Assembly (NCBI GenBank): GCA_930367205.1
Contig: OV884009.1
Span: 104,243,189-104,307,188, forward strand
DNA: 64,000 bases
Origin: Acanthosoma haemorrhoidale
Lineage: Eukaryota > Arthropoda > Insecta > Hemiptera > Acanthosomatidae
Reading direction: 5' to 3'
Shown: positions 32,092-41,633 of the stretch, one piece after another
How the letters are laid out: the number at the start of each line of letters is the position of its first letter
Position numbering within the stretch: the first letter of the stretch is position 1
The notes under the pieces: model-generated
What the model was told of the DNA's origin: nothing
What the model saw: only the letters and a program-made list of their open reading frames with translations
Databases searched by the model: none
Program-made: the position numbers and the translations under genes

Positions 32092-32454
32092 CCCCCCTGC
32101 CAGTTTACGCACATCTCCTCGTAAACTATGAAGTCTAAGCCTAAATTGAGGACGACTTAGGCGATATTACGATCACTCTCCTAATCGTACTAAGGGAGCG
32201 AAGGCCAGCCCAAACATTACACAACCTGTAATCCATTACATTCGGTCGTATTTATAAGACGCTTATAGTCCAAATAAAACGCTGCCTCTAACACTGCAGC
32301 CACTAGTGACAAAATAAAAAAAAAACAAAAAAAAATTACATGGCTCATTACTCACAGAAAACAATGGCATCTTACACGCTACGCAAACTCGATATTTCTA
32401 CACAGCCTGTGTACATTAAAATTTGGCTACGTGCAGAAGCGAGGACACTCCAAC

Positions 32455-35400
32455 TCACTCATGGCCTGCACCCTCCCCCCCTGGTGGGAGTTTTAACTGT
32501 TCGACGTGGACGGTCCTCCGTTTCGTCGGAGGTCTTGTACTCTCGATGGTGACGATGTTATGCTCCCTGATCACCACCACCTTGAATGGACCCTCGTATC
32601 TGACCGACTCTTTGCTCCGATTAGAGCCAATTTTATGATATACAAACGTCCCAATTTTAAGGTCCCCCATTCGACCCCGGACTTTGAGGTTTACCCGAGC
32701 AACTCTCTTGACCTTCTCCCTCACGATTTTGTCACGAACTATGCCCCAAAGTTTTCCGAGCTCTAAGTGAGCACTTAACATTTGTTCCGCCATTCCCTCG
32801 TCCACCATCGTCTCTGTCCCGTTCCGGCGCCTCGCGCGCAGTCCGAAGAGGATCTCGAACGGCGTAAACCCCGTGGTGGAGTGGATGGAATGATTGTATG
32901 CCGCCACTGCCTTCGGCATCGCCTCGTTCGCCTGCAGACCCTTTTCTACCTGATACACCCGCAGGTGGTCACTCAAGGTACTGTGCAACCTTTCGATGCC
33001 TCCGCGACTCTTAGGATGTCCTGGGGTGTTGAGATGCCACACGATATCAAGATTTTTCATCTCCGTCCGAACGTTTGCATTATCGAACTCCCTACCCCCA
33101 TCCGACGAGATTCGGTCCGGTACCCCATAAAACTGGAACCACGTTCGTGATGCCTGTAAGATGGCGTTGGATGATTTGTCTTTTACGGCGTACGCCATAG
33201 CTACCTTACTGAAGGTATCTATTGTCGTAACCCACTTATATCCCTTCCAAGTGAACGTGTCAATCTGTAGTTCACTCAGTGGCGTCTCTGCTGTGGGTGT
33301 TTCCTCCTGTTGTCCCTGTGGTGGGTGTCGATCATACTTAGTCTTAAGACATATATCGCACGTTCCTATAATCACTTGGATCGTCTTTTTCATATCCCAC
33401 CAGAAGTACCACCGCTGTAATGCTTGCAACGTCTCCTGTACACCGCGGTGGTTTGTCTTCCCTTGATGGTAGGCAAGCGTTACTTCCCGCTGCCATTCCT
33501 CATCACGCAGTGTCTGGACCATAGACAGACAACGAACAAACGATCGATCAGTTGTTCTGTTCTCCATAATTTCTTGATCAGATCCCACACTGTCGCGTTG
33601 CCGACAAATAGATGGTAGGTCTTCCCTGGTCTGGATGCATCTTTCAATGCCTGGCAAATTTGGTCACCCTTGACACTCGGTTGGGACCAGATTGTCATAA
33701 TACTATTCTTGCCATAGTTTTCATGAGTAGCTCGCATCAGGCCTGTCGTTTGCGTCTTCCAAATAATTTGTCGCCGTTTATCGTTAATGATACCCTCGAT
33801 CGTCTCCATTTCCACCGGACGTTCTCCGGCAGATTCTTCTGCTTCTTGGTGTTCGCTCCCATCGTTATCATCCCGCGTACCGCGACTTCCATCTTCCCCG
33901 GGCGCCCATTCCTGGATAAATTGTCTGTGATCCCCGGACGTTTCCCCTTCCTCGACTGCATTTACGGTAATAGCTCGAGATAGCCAGTCCGCCACTACAT
34001 TGTCCTTCCCTGGTTTGTATACAATTTCCAGGTTGTATTGGGACAAAAACTCCTTCCAGCGTGTCACCCTGGCGGATGATTCCTTAAGCTTCCCCACCCA
34101 TTGAAGAGGTCTGTGGTCCGTATGTACTCTGAATCTCCGCCCGAAGACGTATGGACGAAAATGATCAATAGCCCATATGATGCCAAGAAGTTCACGCTCG
34201 AGGGCACTGTACCGCGCCTCCGTGTCGGCCAGTCTTCGACTCGCGTACACCACTGGTCGTTCCCCCCCATCTCCCTCCTGCGACAGCACTGCTCCCAATG
34301 CATACTCACTTGCGTCGGTGGTGATAGTAAATAGCTTCTCAAAATCGGGAAACGCCAGGATTGGTTCCTCTTGCAGTCGAGCCATGCATTTTCGAAGTTT
34401 TTGCTCCATAATAGGTGTAATCGCTATCCGCGCCCCCTTCCGCAGCAGGTTACTGACGGGTACGAGATACTCTGCCATGTCTGGCACAAAACGCCGATAG
34501 TAATTTAGCGTACCTAAAAGTCGCCGAATGCCCTTGACGTCTTTCGGCACCGCTATCTTTCGAATTGCGTCGACTTTTGCAGAATCCGGCTGGACTCCCT
34601 CCCTCGAGATGGTATGCCCTAAGAAGTTGATCCGATCCTCTCCCAGCGATGATTTTTCCATCGACAATTTTAACCCGAATTCACGCAACCGTCTAAATAC
34701 CCTCCGGAGATCTTCAATGTGTTCGGATTCTGTTCGGCTGAAGATCAACAGATCGTCCATATAAATCTGGCATACCGCCTCGTCTATCCCCCTCAGGATT
34801 TCATCAATCAATCTCTGGAAAGTAATCGGAGCGTTCTTCAAACCAAATGGCATCCGAGTGAACTCATAGTGCCCCCTCTCGAAAGTAAAAGCTGTTTTGT
34901 GTTGATCGGTAGCGCTCATTTTGATTTGATGGTACCCTGCTTTCAAATCCAAAGTGCTAAAGATTGTGGCTCCATTCAGTCTGTCGAGAATGTCCTCAAA
35001 ACGGGGAATCGGATACTTCTCATCCGTTGTGTTTTCATTTAATTTTCTAAAATCGACGATGACTCTATATCTCTCCCCCTCCTCTCCCGGTTTACTCTTC
35101 TTTCGTACTGCCCACAGAGGACTATTATAAGGGGATGTGCTATCAACGATTATACCCTGTCGTCTTAAGCTGTCGATTTCTGTCCGGATATGTTGGCGGA
35201 GTGCCTGCGGATATCGTCTCTCCTTCACATACGTTATTCGGTCAGATTTTAATGGGATTTCATGTACTGTCTTCCCCGTTGCCCCAAGCATATCACCCTC
35301 CACGTAAAAAATATCTCCGAACTCCCTACGTAAGCTTTCCCTCCAGTCCACAACTTTCTTGACTGCCCCTATCCGCGCACTCCCACCTCTTACGGTCCCC

Positions 35401-35817
35401 TGACATTGATAAGTAACCCCCCCCCCAACTTGATCCGCCACTCCTTTCCCTTGTTCTCTACAAGCGCGCCTACCCGACCCAATAGGTCACACCCCACTAT
35501 TATTTCATACTCGCGCGGCATGTACTCCACAATATGTACGTTAATATCGCCCATTTCTCTAAATTCACGACCGCCTCGCCCGCCACTTTACAGGGCCCAC
35601 CCAGGGTAATTAACTTGCACTTACATACCTTGACCTGGAGTGCCCTCTCTCTGCCATACAGCCGCTCCAAGGCACCGCGTGACATTATGGTATTGGTGCT
35701 TCCTGTATCCACCAAGCACCTCTCTCCCCCCTCGACTCTGATTATTGGCAACTCGCATAGTATCCCTCTCACTGTATTACACTTTAGAGTGCGGTCGCCA
35801 CTCTGCTGCCACCCTCC
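32455..35817 (-). pseudogene. Pol of element B, frameshifted
   Basis: Protease (LVDTGSTNTIM, 35.7 kb) is in frame with gag beyond the TGA. A frameshift near 35555 and a C-run expansion (ten C at about 35411-35420) displace the RT frame. The 653-codon frame 35441-33480 holds RT (KLNENTTDEKYPIPR, IYMDDLLIFS) and RNase H (TDASEYALGAVLSQ). A third shift near 33535 leads to the 400-codon integrase frame 33657-32455 with the HHCC region, LQIDTFTW, SSDGGREFDN, SRGGIERLH and the C-terminal YEGPFKVV. Catalytic residues look intact in every domain; only the frame is broken. Confidence 0.9.
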
Positions 35818-35820
35818 TCA
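35818..35820 (-). promoter_or_regulatory. Gag-pol TGA of element B
   Basis: Same GCC TGA GGA context as A and C. The next ~27 codons are conserved with A/C as protein (both have GDR.L.CN..R...C.LPIIRV), although the DNA has diverged. Confidence 0.65.
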
Positions 35821-36935
35821 GGCTGCCACACGCCGCTCCCATCTTCTCGAAGTAGTCTTCTTTCGCTCATGCTCTCGGCTCCTGCCACGAGCTGGCTCTT
35901 CTTCCGTTTCCGACGTTCCTGACGCTCCTGAAGATTCCTCAGCTGAAGATCCATTACCCCTGGGTGATATATTTCTTCTTTCCCGCATCGTTTGCGTATT
36001 CACTTCCATGGGTTCTGCCCTATGAACATCTCTCCTCCGATACACGTAAGGGCAATGCCTAGCGATATGCCCCTCCTCACTGCACTCGAAACATTTTGTG
36101 CGGGGGCACTGTGCCACTAAATGACTCGCCTGCCGCTCCCCTGTCCCTACCGGTTGGTGTTTCGACTTTTTTCCAATTTGATTTAGGGACCCTGGTTCTC
36201 CTGTACACTATCCGGCTCCATTCTCCCTCATCCTCCTGTATCCTCCTCCCTGGCGCTGGTGTCAATCATGACTTGGGCACATTCGAGGAATGAGCGCTCA
36301 TTAGGGAATACCTCTTTTCTCCCTGTTTCCTTCGCCAACTGTACCTTCAGTATAGTAGACAGAAATCCCATTCTGCCCTCTAACTCTTCGATGCTCATTG
36401 TCTCTCTCATTTTCTCCATTATTTGATTATAACGGGTTAGAAGAACTGCGGCATATTGGCCGCTACTCTGCCTTGATGATTTTGTTTCCCGGAACATCTG
36501 GAAAATATCTTCTTCGGGCGTCCATCGCCCTCCTCCATATGCTTTCTTTAGCCGCATCTTCACTGTTTCACACGACGTCTCCTCATCAGCTTGGATCTGG
36601 TTGAGAATCCTTCTCTTGACCCGACATATCAGGGCCGCTCTTAGTGACTCTGCATCCCTGGGGTCCAGAAGATTTTCCTCCGATTTTGCTAGGATTAAGG
36701 CAGTGAGGCGATCTCCTCCCTTCAGAAAGTGGTTGAGTTCTCCTAATTCGCCAGTGAACCATTCCAGCTCTGAAATTGCATTTCTCAGATCTTGAGTGTT
36801 CATTGCTTTCACTCTCATCAACGCAAGAGCGGTAGCATGAGCTTCTGGCAAAACGCCCACTCTTCTCGTTGCTACATGTTCCGCGCCATCCACTACGTTC
36901 AGAACAGGTGGTCGTAGCACGCCTCCTTCCGCCAT
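35818..36935 (-). pseudogene. Gag of element B, frameshifted, one zinc knuckle lost
   Basis: The first frame (36935-36228, MAEGGVLRPPVL) matches the A/C gag through the capsid region. A shift near 36230-36265 and a deletion near 36117 remove the first zinc knuckle, and the remaining frame keeps CFECSEEGHIARHC and the charged tail. It ends GCC TGA GGA at 35820-35818, in the same frame as the protease. Confidence 0.88.
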
Positions 36936-37024
36936 TCTTTCTTCAATTTTTTATTTAACACGGCAAAAAGGAGAAGAGAAAAAAAAAAATCGAACAGACG
37001 TCGCTTACTTTTCTTCCACACCAC

Positions 37025-37039
37025 TGGTGCCGAAACCCG
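37025..37039 (+). promoter_or_regulatory. Primer-binding site of element C, tRNA-Phe
   Basis: TGGTGCCGAAACCCG as in element A, but preceded by ACCAC of the B junction instead of an LTR. Confidence 0.85.
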
Positions 37040-37120
37040 TGAACCGTGGAGAAAGAGAGTTATCGAGTGCGAGCGTAATTTTTTTTTGTTTTTTTTTCTT
37101 CTATACGCGAAAGAGAGAAG

Positions 37121-38311
37121 ATGACTGAAGGAGGAATTTCGAGACAGCCCGTCTTGAATCTCGTAGAGGGAGCAGATATTAGAAGAGTGGGAACTATGCC
37201 AGAAGTTCACGCCACGGCGCTCGCGCTGATGAGGGTAAAAGCGATGAATACCCAGGATCTGAGGAAGGCTGTTGCGGAGCTGGAGAGATTCACTGGGGAA
37301 CTGGGTGAGCTGAACCATTTCCTAAAAGGAGGAGACCGTCTCACAGCTTTTATTGGAGCTAAAGCAGAAGAAAATTTAATAGATCCCAGAGACGCGGAAT
37401 CGTTGAAGGCGGCCCTGATATGTCGGGTCAAGAGAAGTATACTGAATCAAATTCAGGCAGATGAAGAAACCCCGTGGGAATTAATTAAGATGAGATTGAA
37501 GAAGGCGTACGGAGGAGGACGATGGACTCCCGAGGAGGACATATTCCAAATGTTTAGGGAGACAAAGTCCCCAAGACAAAGTAACGGGCAATATGCTGCG
37601 GGGTTAGTAGTCCGTTTCAATAAGATAACGGAGAAGATGAGAGAGTCGATTAGCGTAGAAGAGGTGGAGGGTAGAATGGGATTCTTATCCACAATTCTAA
37701 AAGTGCAACTGGCCAAGGAGACAGGAAGAAAGGAAGGATTCTCTGATGAGCGCTCGTTCTCGGAGTGTGCACAATCAATGATCGACACTAGTGCCAAGGA
37801 GGAAGAAGTGAGGGTGCAAGACGTCGACAATGAGTGGAGCCGAGTTGCATACAAAAGAACCCGGACCCTGAAACCAACCTGGAGGAGACCAGAAACGTCC
37901 GTTATTGGCAGAGACAAGGGAACGACAGGAGAAAGAAGATTTAGAGGAACGAGACCGAGGTATGCCCCGCCCAGGGAAGAAAGAAAATGCCACGGATGTA
38001 GGAAGGCAGGACATTTAGTGGCACAGTGTCCTCGAACAAAATGTTTTGAGTGTGGCGAGGAAGGACACATCGCGAGGCATTGCCCGTATATCTTCCGGAG
38101 GAGAGAATACCAACGACCAGAACCAATGGAGGTAAACACTCAAGAAGTAAGAGAGAGACGGAGCATGACACATGGGGAGAGTGGATCATCAGAAGATGAG
38201 TCATCAGGGACTTCGGGAACTGAAGGAGAAGAAGCGAGGCGCAGCAGAAACAGGAGACAGACAGGGCAGAAGGTCGAGTCACGTAGATGGGAGCAACGTG
38301 ATGAAGCCTGA
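37121..38311 (+). CDS. Gag of gypsy element C (396 aa)
   Basis: Intact and the same length as the gag of element A, with few substitutions (e.g. start MTEGGISRQPVL). The capsid region, the two zinc knuckles (CHGCRKAGHLVAQC near residue 290, CFECGEEGHIARHC near 309) and the Ser/Glu-rich basic tail are all present. The start is the first ATG after the leader and is shared with A and B. Since C lacks a 5' LTR, expression would need readthrough from an outside promoter, e.g. another LTR in the composite. Confidence 0.9.
   Translation: MTEGGISRQPVLNLVEGADIRRVGTMPEVHATALALMRVKAMNTQDLRKAVAELERFTGELGELNHFLKGGDRLTAFIGAKAEENLIDPRDAESLKAALICRVKRSILNQIQADEETPWELIKMRLKKAYGGGRWTPEEDIFQMFRETKSPRQSNGQYAAGLVVRFNKITEKMRESISVEEVEGRMGFLSTILKVQLAKETGRKEGFSDERSFSECAQSMIDTSAKEEEVRVQDVDNEWSRVAYKRTRTLKPTWRRPETSVIGRDKGTTGERRFRGTRPRYAPPREERKCHGCRKAGHLVAQCPRTKCFECGEEGHIARHCPYIFRRREYQRPEPMEVNTQEVRERRSMTHGESGSSEDESSGTSGTEGEEARRSRNRRQTGQKVESRRWEQRDEA
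38309..38311 (+). promoter_or_regulatory. Gag-pol TGA, candidate readthrough stop (C)
   Basis: GCC TGA GGA, followed by an open frame of 815 codons to 40756. This is the only copy in the window where the downstream frame is uninterrupted, so it would be the best test of readthrough. Confidence 0.7.
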
Positions 38312-40756
38312 GGAGCGTGTCGGCAGAGAGGCGACCGCATCCTGAGATGTAATGCAATTCGGGAGAGGATGTGTGCGTTGCCAATAATTAGGGTCAAAGG
38401 AGGAGAGATGTGTCTGGTGGACACGGGAAGCACCAACACAATCATGTCCCGCGGAGCGCTGGAGAGGCTGTATGGTGGAGAGAGGGCACTCCAGATTCAG
38501 GTATGTAATTGTAGTTTAATCACCCTGGGAGGCCCTTGCGAGGTAGTGGGAGAGTTAGTCATAGGGCTAAATAGGTGGGCGAAGAAAGGGGGAGATCTAA
38601 AGATACATATCGTAGGAAACATGCCGCGGGAGTACCAGGTGATAGTTGGGTGCGACATGTTGGGGAAGGTAGGTGCGCGTGTGGATAATATCGGGGAAAA
38701 ATGGAACATTAAGTTGGGCAAAGTGGAATATAAATGTCAAGGGACTATATGGGACGGAAGAGCGCGGATAGGGGTGGTTAATAAAATAGAGGGCTGGAGG
38801 GAAGGCCTACAGAGGGAGTTTGAGGATATTTTTTACGTAGAGGGAGACACGCTAGGAGCGACTGGGAAGACGGTCCACGAGATCCAGTTAAAGAAAGAAC
38901 GCGTCACATACGTGAAAGAGAGACGATATCCGCAGGCACTACGTAGGCATATTAGAGAGGAGCTAGAGAGTCTCAAACGGCAAGGGATTATAATTGATAG
39001 CACTTCGCCATATAACAGTCCTCTATGGGCAGTAAGGAAGAAAAATAGACCTGGGGACGAGACGGAGAAATACAGGGTAGTTATCGATTATCGGAAGTTA
39101 AACGAGAACACGACGGATGAGAAGTATCCTATTCCCCGATTTGAGGACATATTAGACAGATTGAACGGGGCGACAATATTTAGTACCCTAGATCTAAAGG
39201 CAGGCTATCACCAGATCAAGATGAGTGCGAACGACCAAGACAAAACGGCCTTTACATTTGAGAGGGGGCATTATCAATTTACCAGGATGCCATTTGGACT
39301 GAAAAACGCCCCGATTACCTTTCAACGCCTAATGGATGAATTTTTGAGGGGAATAGACGAAGAGGTATGCCAGGTCTACATGGACGATCTGTTAGTTTTC
39401 AGCAGAACGGAGGCAGAGCACGTTGAGCACCTAAGAAGTGTATTTCAAAGAGTCCGCGAATTCGGATTAAAATTGTCCATGGAGAAGTCTCTGTTGGGGA
39501 AGAAAAAAATCAATTTTTTGGGCCACACTATCACACAGGAGGGGGTTAAGCCAGACTCTACGAAGGTCGAGGCCATTAGAAGGATGGTGGTGCCCACAGA
39601 TGTAAAGGGGATCCGTCGACTTCTGGGGACGCTTAATTATTACAGAAGATTTGTGCCGGACATGGCGGCATACCTGGTGCCTATTAATAATTTACTGCGA
39701 AAGGGAGCGAGGGTGGTAATTACTCCAATCATGGAGCAGAACATCCGGAAATGTATGTCTAGCTTACAAGAGGAACCGATATTAGCATTTCCCGATTTCC
39801 AACATCCCTTCACAATCACCACTGATGCCAGCGAATACGCACTGGGGGCAGTGTTGTCGCAGGAGAGAGACGGTGGGGAGCGCCCGGTGGCGTACGCTAG
39901 TCGACGGCTCACAGAAACGGAAGCGCGGTATAGTGCCCTAGAGAGAGAGCTCCTAGGTATCGTCTGGGCTATAGACCATTTCCGCCCATATGTCTTCGGC
40001 AGAAAATTCCGTGTTCACACCGACCACAGACCCCTACAATGGGTAGGAAAGTTAAAGGAGTCCTCGGCGCGGGTCACGAGGTGGAAAGAGTTTTTGTCCC
40101 AATACAATATAGAGATCATATATAAACCCGGGAAAGAGAATGTAGTGGCAGACTGGCTGTCCAGAGCCATTACTGTGAATGCATTGGAAGAAGGGGAACC
40201 ATCCGGGGAAATCCAACAGTTTCTCCGGGAATGGACACCCGGGGAGGATGGAAGCCTCGGTACGCGAGGAGATAGCGAAGGTGAGGAAACCCTTGAAGAG
40301 GAAGGTTCCGCCGCCGAAAGACCTGTTGAAATGGAAGTAACAGAAGGGATCGTGAACGACAAAAGACGGCAGATCATTTGGAAATCCAAGACCTCAGGGC
40401 GGCTGCAGATCGCATATGACACTTATGGGAGAAGTAAAATCGCGACGATTTGGTCGCCACCAGGGGTTAGGAACGACCGAATTTGCCGTGCATTGAAAGA
40501 TGCCTCGGAACCCGGAAAGACCCATCATGTATTTGTAGGGAATGCCACTATTTGGGAGAAAATTCGTAGACTCTGGCGAACGGAACAACTTGGAGTGGAT
40601 AGGATATTTATTCGGTGCACGTCGATGGTGGATACACTCAAAGACAGAGAACAGCAGCTGGAAGTGACGCTGGCCTATCACCAAGGAAAAACGAACCACC
40701 GTTCGAGATCCTCTTTGGGCTGCGCGAAAGACGGAGAAATGGGGCAGAGACGGTAG
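38312..40756 (+). CDS. Pol of element C (protease-RT-RNase H), integrase core lost
   Basis: The frame is continuous with gag across the TGA; the first internal ATG is at 38369. Protease LVDTGSTNTIM lies near residue 15 from that ATG, followed by RT with KLNENTTDEKYPIPR, LDLKAGYHQIKM and VYMDDLLVFS. The RNase H has TDASEYALGAVLSQ and TDHRPLQW, then the connector and the first part of the integrase zinc region (YHQGKTNHR). The frame then shifts at the 586-bp deletion and ends after about 17 unrelated codons. The product could still process and reverse transcribe but could not integrate. Confidence 0.9.
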   Translation, partial: GACRQRGDRILRCNAIRERMCALPIIRVKGGEMCLVDTGSTNTIMSRGALERLYGGERALQIQVCNCSLITLGGPCEVVGELVIGLNRWAKKGGDLKIHIVGNMPREYQVIVGCDMLGKVGARVDNIGEKWNIKLGKVEYKCQGTIWDGRARIGVVNKIEGWREGLQREFEDIFYVEGDTLGATGKTVHEIQLKKERVTYVKERRYPQALRRHIREELESLKRQGIIIDSTSPYNSPLWAVRKKNRPGDETEKYRVVIDYRKLNENTTDEKYPIPRFEDILDRLNGATIFSTLDLKAGYHQIKMSANDQDKTAFTFERGHYQFTRMPFGLKNAPITFQRLMDEFLRGIDEEVCQVYMDDLLVFSRTEAEHVEHLRSVFQRVREFGLKLSMEKSLLGKKKINFLGHTITQEGVKPDSTKVEAIRRMVVPTDVKGIRRLLGTLNYYRRFVPDMAAYLVPINNLLRKGARVVITPIMEQNIRKCMSSLQEEPILAFPDFQHPFTITTDASEYALGAVLSQERDGGERPVAYASRRLTETEARYSALERELLGIVWAIDHFRPYVFGRKFRVHTDHRPLQWVGKLKESSARVTRWKEFLSQYNIEIIYKPGKENVVADWLSRAITVNALEEGEPSGEIQQFLREWTPGEDGSLGTRGDSEGEETLEEEGSAAERPVEMEVTEGIVNDKRRQIIWKSKTSGRLQIAYDTYGRSKIATIWSPPGVRNDRICRALKDASEPGKTHHVFVGNATIWEKIRRLWRTEQLGVDRIFIRCTSMVDTLKDREQQLEVTLAYHQGKTNHRSRSSLGCAKDGEMGQRR

Positions 40757-41106
40757 CAGACAAGGGAATGGCGGAGAAAATGGCGAGTAATACTGTCGCT
40801 TTGAGGAAAATATGCGACAAAGTCAGAGAAAGGATAACGAGGGACAAAGCGAGACGAGTGGAACGGGAAAACCTCAAAGTCCGGGATCGAATGGGGGAAC
40901 TTAAAATCGGGACTATCGTCTATAAAAAACTAGGGTCAAATAGGAGCAAAGAGCTGGTGCGATATGAGGGCCCATTTAAAGTGGTCGTGATTAGGGAACA
41001 CAACGTCGTGACAATTGAGAGTATACGACCCCCTAAGAAGCGGCGAAATGTCCACATAGAACAGTTAAAGCTTCCACCAGGGGGGGAGGTTGTAGATCAG
41101 GAATGA
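40703..41106 (+). pseudogene. Integrase C-terminal remnant of element C
   Basis: Out of frame with pol after the deletion: EILFGLRERRRNGAE through the VRYEGPFKVV domain to KLPPGGEVVDQE. It matches A's end closely. It would only be translated if the deletion frame were compensated. Confidence 0.85.
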
Positions 41107-41413
41107 GCTGGAGTGTCCTCGCAGCATACACGCAAGGAACATTGTAAATAGTTATAGTTATGTGATTTTTCCCACAGAAGTATTGTTTTTTTTTAAAAGT
41201 CAAAGTTTTCTTTTATGTTTTTTGTTTACAAGTGACAGTTGGTTTTTACGTTTTATAGGATTAGAGCTTAACGTGAGGGATTACAGGCTGTGTACGGGCG
41301 GGGCTGGCCTTTGCTCCTTTGTAACATTAGCGGAGCATTATTTGAATGGACTAAGACGTCCGAGTGTTGGACTTCAAAGTTTGCGAATGGGTGTTCGTAA
41401 ACTGGTGGGGGGG
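41107..41413 (+). other. 3' UTR of element C with polypurine tract
   Basis: Closely matches A's 3' UTR; ends GGTGGGGGGG before the LTR. Confidence 0.7.
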
Positions 41414-41591
41414 AGTTAAGTCCAGGCGCCGCTAGTGCCCAGCCTTAATCCCCAAACATATGTTATCTGTATATGTTTACAGGTAATACCTATAGATAGA
41501 GGTATCTTGGTCTAAATAAAGCAGTCTTGTTATAACGTTCTACGTGTTCTTATTACCAACCTTTCTTAGCTTGTAATTCAATAAACATTAA

Positions 41592-41593
<2 letters not shown>
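41414..41593 (+). repeat. 3' LTR of element C, outer right LTR
   Basis: 180 bp, by eye identical to LTR1 at 26516-26695, and followed directly by (TA)n. Confidence 0.95.

Positions 41594-41630
<37 letters not shown>
41594..41630. repeat. (TA)n microsatellite, right flank of composite
   Basis: TA repeat directly abutting the LTR; the counterpart of 26461-26515. Confidence 0.95.

Positions 41631-41633
<3 letters not shown>

Larger units (their letters stand above)
32030..37024 (-). mobile_element. Gypsy element B (minus), truncated and frameshifted
   Basis: A related but clearly diverged subfamily. Minus strand order: leader, gag, TGA, protease, RT, RNase H, integrase, 3' UTR, polypurine tract (GGCAGGGGGG, same as in the element at 1009) and 62 bp of 3' LTR beginning AGTTATGCTCC (32030-32091). 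The 5' LTR and primer-binding site are missing; the leader meets C's primer-binding site in CACCACTGGTG at 37019-37029. Confidence 0.88.
26516..41593. other. 15-kb composite of three related gypsy elements
   Basis: Layout: LTR1 (26516-26695), 5 bp, element A (+, 26701-32029), element B (-, 32030-37024), element C (+, 37025-41593). LTR1 and the last LTR read identically over 180 bp and face (TA)n tracts outward, as the two ends of one insertion would. C begins exactly at its primer-binding site without a 5' LTR, so A and B sit where the LTR1-C junction should be. B lacks a 5' LTR and keeps only 62 bp of its 3' LTR. Nested insertion, inter-element recombination or integration of a rearranged cDNA could explain this. 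Assembly collapse must also be excluded. Confidence 0.8.
37025..41593 (+). mobile_element. Gypsy element C, no 5' LTR, integrase core deleted
   Basis: Starts at its primer-binding site and runs through leader, gag, TGA, pol and 3' LTR (41414-41593). Gag and the protease-RT-RNase H part of pol are fully open. Relative to A a 586-bp deletion (A coordinates 30558-31143, junction at CCACCG in C near 40702) removes the integrase zinc and catalytic core. It is nearly identical to A elsewhere. Confidence 0.92.
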
